A stretch of 6,417 nt of DNA, taken from positions 1 through 6,417 of the forward strand of contig JBPCKA010000101.1 of the NCBI GenBank assembly GCA_051004735.1, in the 5' to 3' direction. Numbering within the stretch: the stretch's first letter is position 1; the number at the start of each line of letters is the position of its first letter. Position numbers and translations under genes: made by a program. Origin of the DNA: Euzebya sp051004735. GTDB lineage: Bacteria > Actinomycetota > Nitriliruptoria > Euzebyales > Euzebyaceae. The notes under the pieces are model-generated. The model had not been told where the DNA came from. It ran no database searches and worked only from the letters and a program-made list of their open reading frames with translations. Positions 5,350 to 6,417 of this stretch are shown here, in pieces.

Positions 5350-6078
5350 GTGCAGATGGAGGACTTTAGCCGCAGACATGCCATGTGGATTGCCCGTTCG
5401 ATGGCGAGGACGGATCATTCGCCTCTGACGGGGGCGGACATCATGGCTCTGGAGAAGGCTTGCACACCCGAGCGGATCGAAGCCGGCACCGTGTTGATTA
5501 CGGCCGGTTCCTGCCCGGATGCGGTGCATGTCATCAGGGAGGGCAAGGTCCACCTGGCGATCCGCACCCCTGCCCTGGGCCGTCAGACAATCGGCTTGGT
5601 CGGTCCGGGCGGGATCATTGGCGACAGTTTGATCCTGACCCAGCAGTCGGCGCCGTATGACGCCTTCGCCGATGTCGACTCCACGGTGTTGACTATCACG
5701 CGCGATCGTTTCCTCAGCCTGCTGTCGGAGTCAGCATCGCTGTCGCTGCGGTGGGCCACCGCGATGGCGCAACGGGTCGAGGAATCACACCACCGTCTGG
5801 TGACCCTCTTGACCAAGGATCTGGCAGCACAGATCGCCACCCTGCTGGTGGATTACCGAATCCAGGATAACGGTGTCTGGATGGTGCAGATGCCTCATCA
5901 GACCATCGCCGACTTGTTGGGCGCACGGCGACAATCGGTCAGCCGCGTGCTGGGTCAGATGCGTCGTGATGGCTTGGTCCGCTCGCGCTATGGGTCAGTT
6001 GAGATCGTGGATCTCGAGGCGACCGCCGCACTGGCGGGTTCTGGACTGGATACCAGTTCCCTTGCGGAATCGGCGTAG
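5350..6078 (+). CDS. Crp/Fnr-family transcriptional regulator
   Basis: This 242-residue DNA-binding protein has a cyclic-nucleotide-binding-like beta barrel at about 26-115 (ERIEAGTVLITAGS, then VIREGKVHLA), a long dimerisation helix at about 119-150, and a winged helix-turn-helix at about 155-222 with IADLLGARRQSVSRVLGQMR as its core. The phosphate-binding cassette reads GDSLILTQQSAPYDAFA where cAMP-binding members have GE...R(S/T)A, so the Glu and Arg contacts are missing and cAMP is an unlikely ligand. The N-terminal Fe-S cysteine cluster of Fnr is also absent (only Cys38 and Cys55). Effector and targets are unknown. The GTG at 5350 lacks a clear Shine-Dalgarno site. In-frame ATGs at 5356, 5383 and 5401 are alternatives; GGAGGA at 5358-5363 is too far upstream of 5383 to settle the start. 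It stands alone between two tRNAs. Confidence 0.9.
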   Translation: MQMEDFSRRHAMWIARSMARTDHSPLTGADIMALEKACTPERIEAGTVLITAGSCPDAVHVIREGKVHLAIRTPALGRQTIGLVGPGGIIGDSLILTQQSAPYDAFADVDSTVLTITRDRFLSLLSESASLSLRWATAMAQRVEESHHRLVTLLTKDLAAQIATLLVDYRIQDNGVWMVQMPHQTIADLLGARRQSVSRVLGQMRRDGLVRSRYGSVEIVDLEATAALAGSGLDTSSLAESA

Positions 6079-6108
6079 GGCGATACGCCGTCGTTGGCTC
6101 TCGGCGGG

Positions 6109-6114
6109 TACCCT
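6109..6114 (+). promoter_or_regulatory. Candidate -10 element for tRNA-Pro
   Basis: TACCCT fits the TANNNT pattern and lies 27 nt before the mature tRNA-Pro 5' end, within the 63-bp gap after the Crp/Fnr stop. TTGGCT (6094-6099) is only 9 nt upstream, too close to serve as its -35. Confidence 0.25.
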
Positions 6115-6141
6115 GTGCTCCGGGTCGCCGCGACGACCCAT

Positions 6142-6215
6142 CGGGACGTGGCGCAGCCTGGTAGCGCACCGCCTTTGGGAGGCGGGGGTCCCCGGTTCGA
6201 ATCCGGGCGTCCCGA
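6142..6215 (+). tRNA. tRNA-Pro (anticodon TGG)
   Basis: The acceptor stem pairs CGGGACG with CGTCCCG. The D arm is GCGCAGCCTGGTAGCGC, the anticodon arm is CCGCC-TTTGGGA-GGCGG with TGG at positions 34-36, and the T arm is CCCGGTTCGAATCCGGG. The discriminator is A and CCA is not encoded. It is divergent from tRNA-Gly with the Crp/Fnr gene between them. Confidence 0.96.
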
Positions 6216-6251
6216 CGATAGATCCCGCTTGTTGACTGGGGATTGCCGTGA

Positions 6252-6267
6252 CCACCAAGGCTGGTGG
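6252..6267. other. Short perfect hairpin after tRNA-Pro
   Basis: CCACCA (6252-6257) and TGGTGG (6262-6267) pair around the 4-base loop AGGC, 37 nt after tRNA-Pro. There is no T-tract, so if it takes part in 3' processing or termination it is not an intrinsic terminator of the usual kind. Confidence 0.3.
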
Positions 6268-6298
6268 AAATGGCCAAGTCATCACAAACTCATCATTT

Positions 6299-6318
6299 AC
6301 CCCCCCGTCGAGGGGGGT
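6299..6318. terminator. GC-rich hairpin, possible weak or non-canonical terminator
   Basis: ACCCCCC and GGGGGGT pair as a 7-bp stem around a 6-base loop. On the plus strand the next bases are GCGGGCC, not a T-run; on the minus strand TAAATGATGAGTTTG follows. It could stop the tRNA-Pro transcript as a U-less actinobacterial-type terminator, or it may be a protein-binding dyad. Confidence 0.3.
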
Positions 6319-6417
6319 GCGGGCCACTCGGGTTCGTCCGGTCCGGGGTTGTCTCGGCCCTGAGGGTCCCCGGCTGGGAGCGGCTGTGCACCTCATGGCA
6401 TGGACACTCACGACTAC

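Larger units (their letters stand above)
6216..6417 (+). other. Region after tRNA-Pro, no confident gene
   Basis: From a GTG at 6248 the plus strand is open to the window edge (MTTKAGGNGQVITNSSF...), with a weak GGGGA 5 nt upstream. Codon choice and composition do not look like the neighbouring genes, and an ATG near 6393 could equally begin something beyond the edge. Two inverted repeats lie here (6252-6267 and 6299-6318). I call no gene. Confidence 0.3.

Noticed and set aside
5184..5369. Small plus-strand open frame before the Crp/Fnr gene.
   Set aside because: It begins in the tRNA-Gly promoter region, has no recognisable domain or ribosome binding site, and overlaps the regulator's start.
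5995..6411. Long minus-strand open frame across tRNA-Pro and the Crp/Fnr 3' end.
   Set aside because: It reads GFEPGTPAS through the tRNA T arm, a well-known artefact of translating tRNA genes, and it is antisense to a real regulator.

Overview
The window looks like chromosomal DNA from a high-GC Gram-positive bacterium (Actinomycetota). The reasons are high GC with strong G/C bias at third codon positions, frequent GTG starts, genes packed end to end, tRNA genes mostly without an encoded CCA, and a fragment resembling the ATPase part of AfsR-type regulators. I cannot name a genus.

Layout, left to right. (1) 1-519, minus strand: the N-terminal half of a haloalkane-dehalogenase-like alpha/beta hydrolase. 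Just after the nucleophile motif, its reading frame runs into sequence that, in another frame, reads as a piece of an AfsR/LuxR-type ATPase regulator. A perfect 8+8 palindrome (600-623) lies upstream of the hydrolase. (2) 683-934: tRNA-His(GTG) on minus and tRNA-Arg(TCT) on plus, about 100 bp apart and divergent. (3) 896-5103: a compact five-gene block arranged around a MerR-type operator/promoter (2474-2505). Leftwards are a thioredoxin-fold protein and an MFS efflux protein (TGATG overlap). Rightwards are a MerR-family metal-type regulator, a PLP-dependent cysteine-desulfurase-like enzyme (ATGA overlap) and a pirin-like bicupin (3-nt gap). (4) 5109-5179: tRNA-Gly(TCC) on minus. (5) 5350-6078: a Crp/Fnr-family regulator on plus. 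(6) 6142-6215: tRNA-Pro(TGG) on plus, then about 200 bp with two hairpins and no convincing gene.

How the block may work together (inference). The MerR protein has the three-cysteine pattern of metal sensors. The promoter facing the thioredoxin-like/MFS pair has the over-long 20-bp spacer filled by a dyad that MerR activators need. A metal or thiol-reactive signal would therefore switch on the thioredoxin-like protein and the exporter. The coupling of merR to a PLP enzyme that lacks the desulfurase cysteine, and then to a pirin-like protein that has lost all four metal ligands, is the least expected part of the window. The block lies between two tRNA genes whose 3' ends both face inward, and the MFS gene ends inside the tRNA-Arg sequence. 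No integrase, transposase or att duplication was found.

I saw no CRISPR array, insertion sequence, rRNA or riboswitch.
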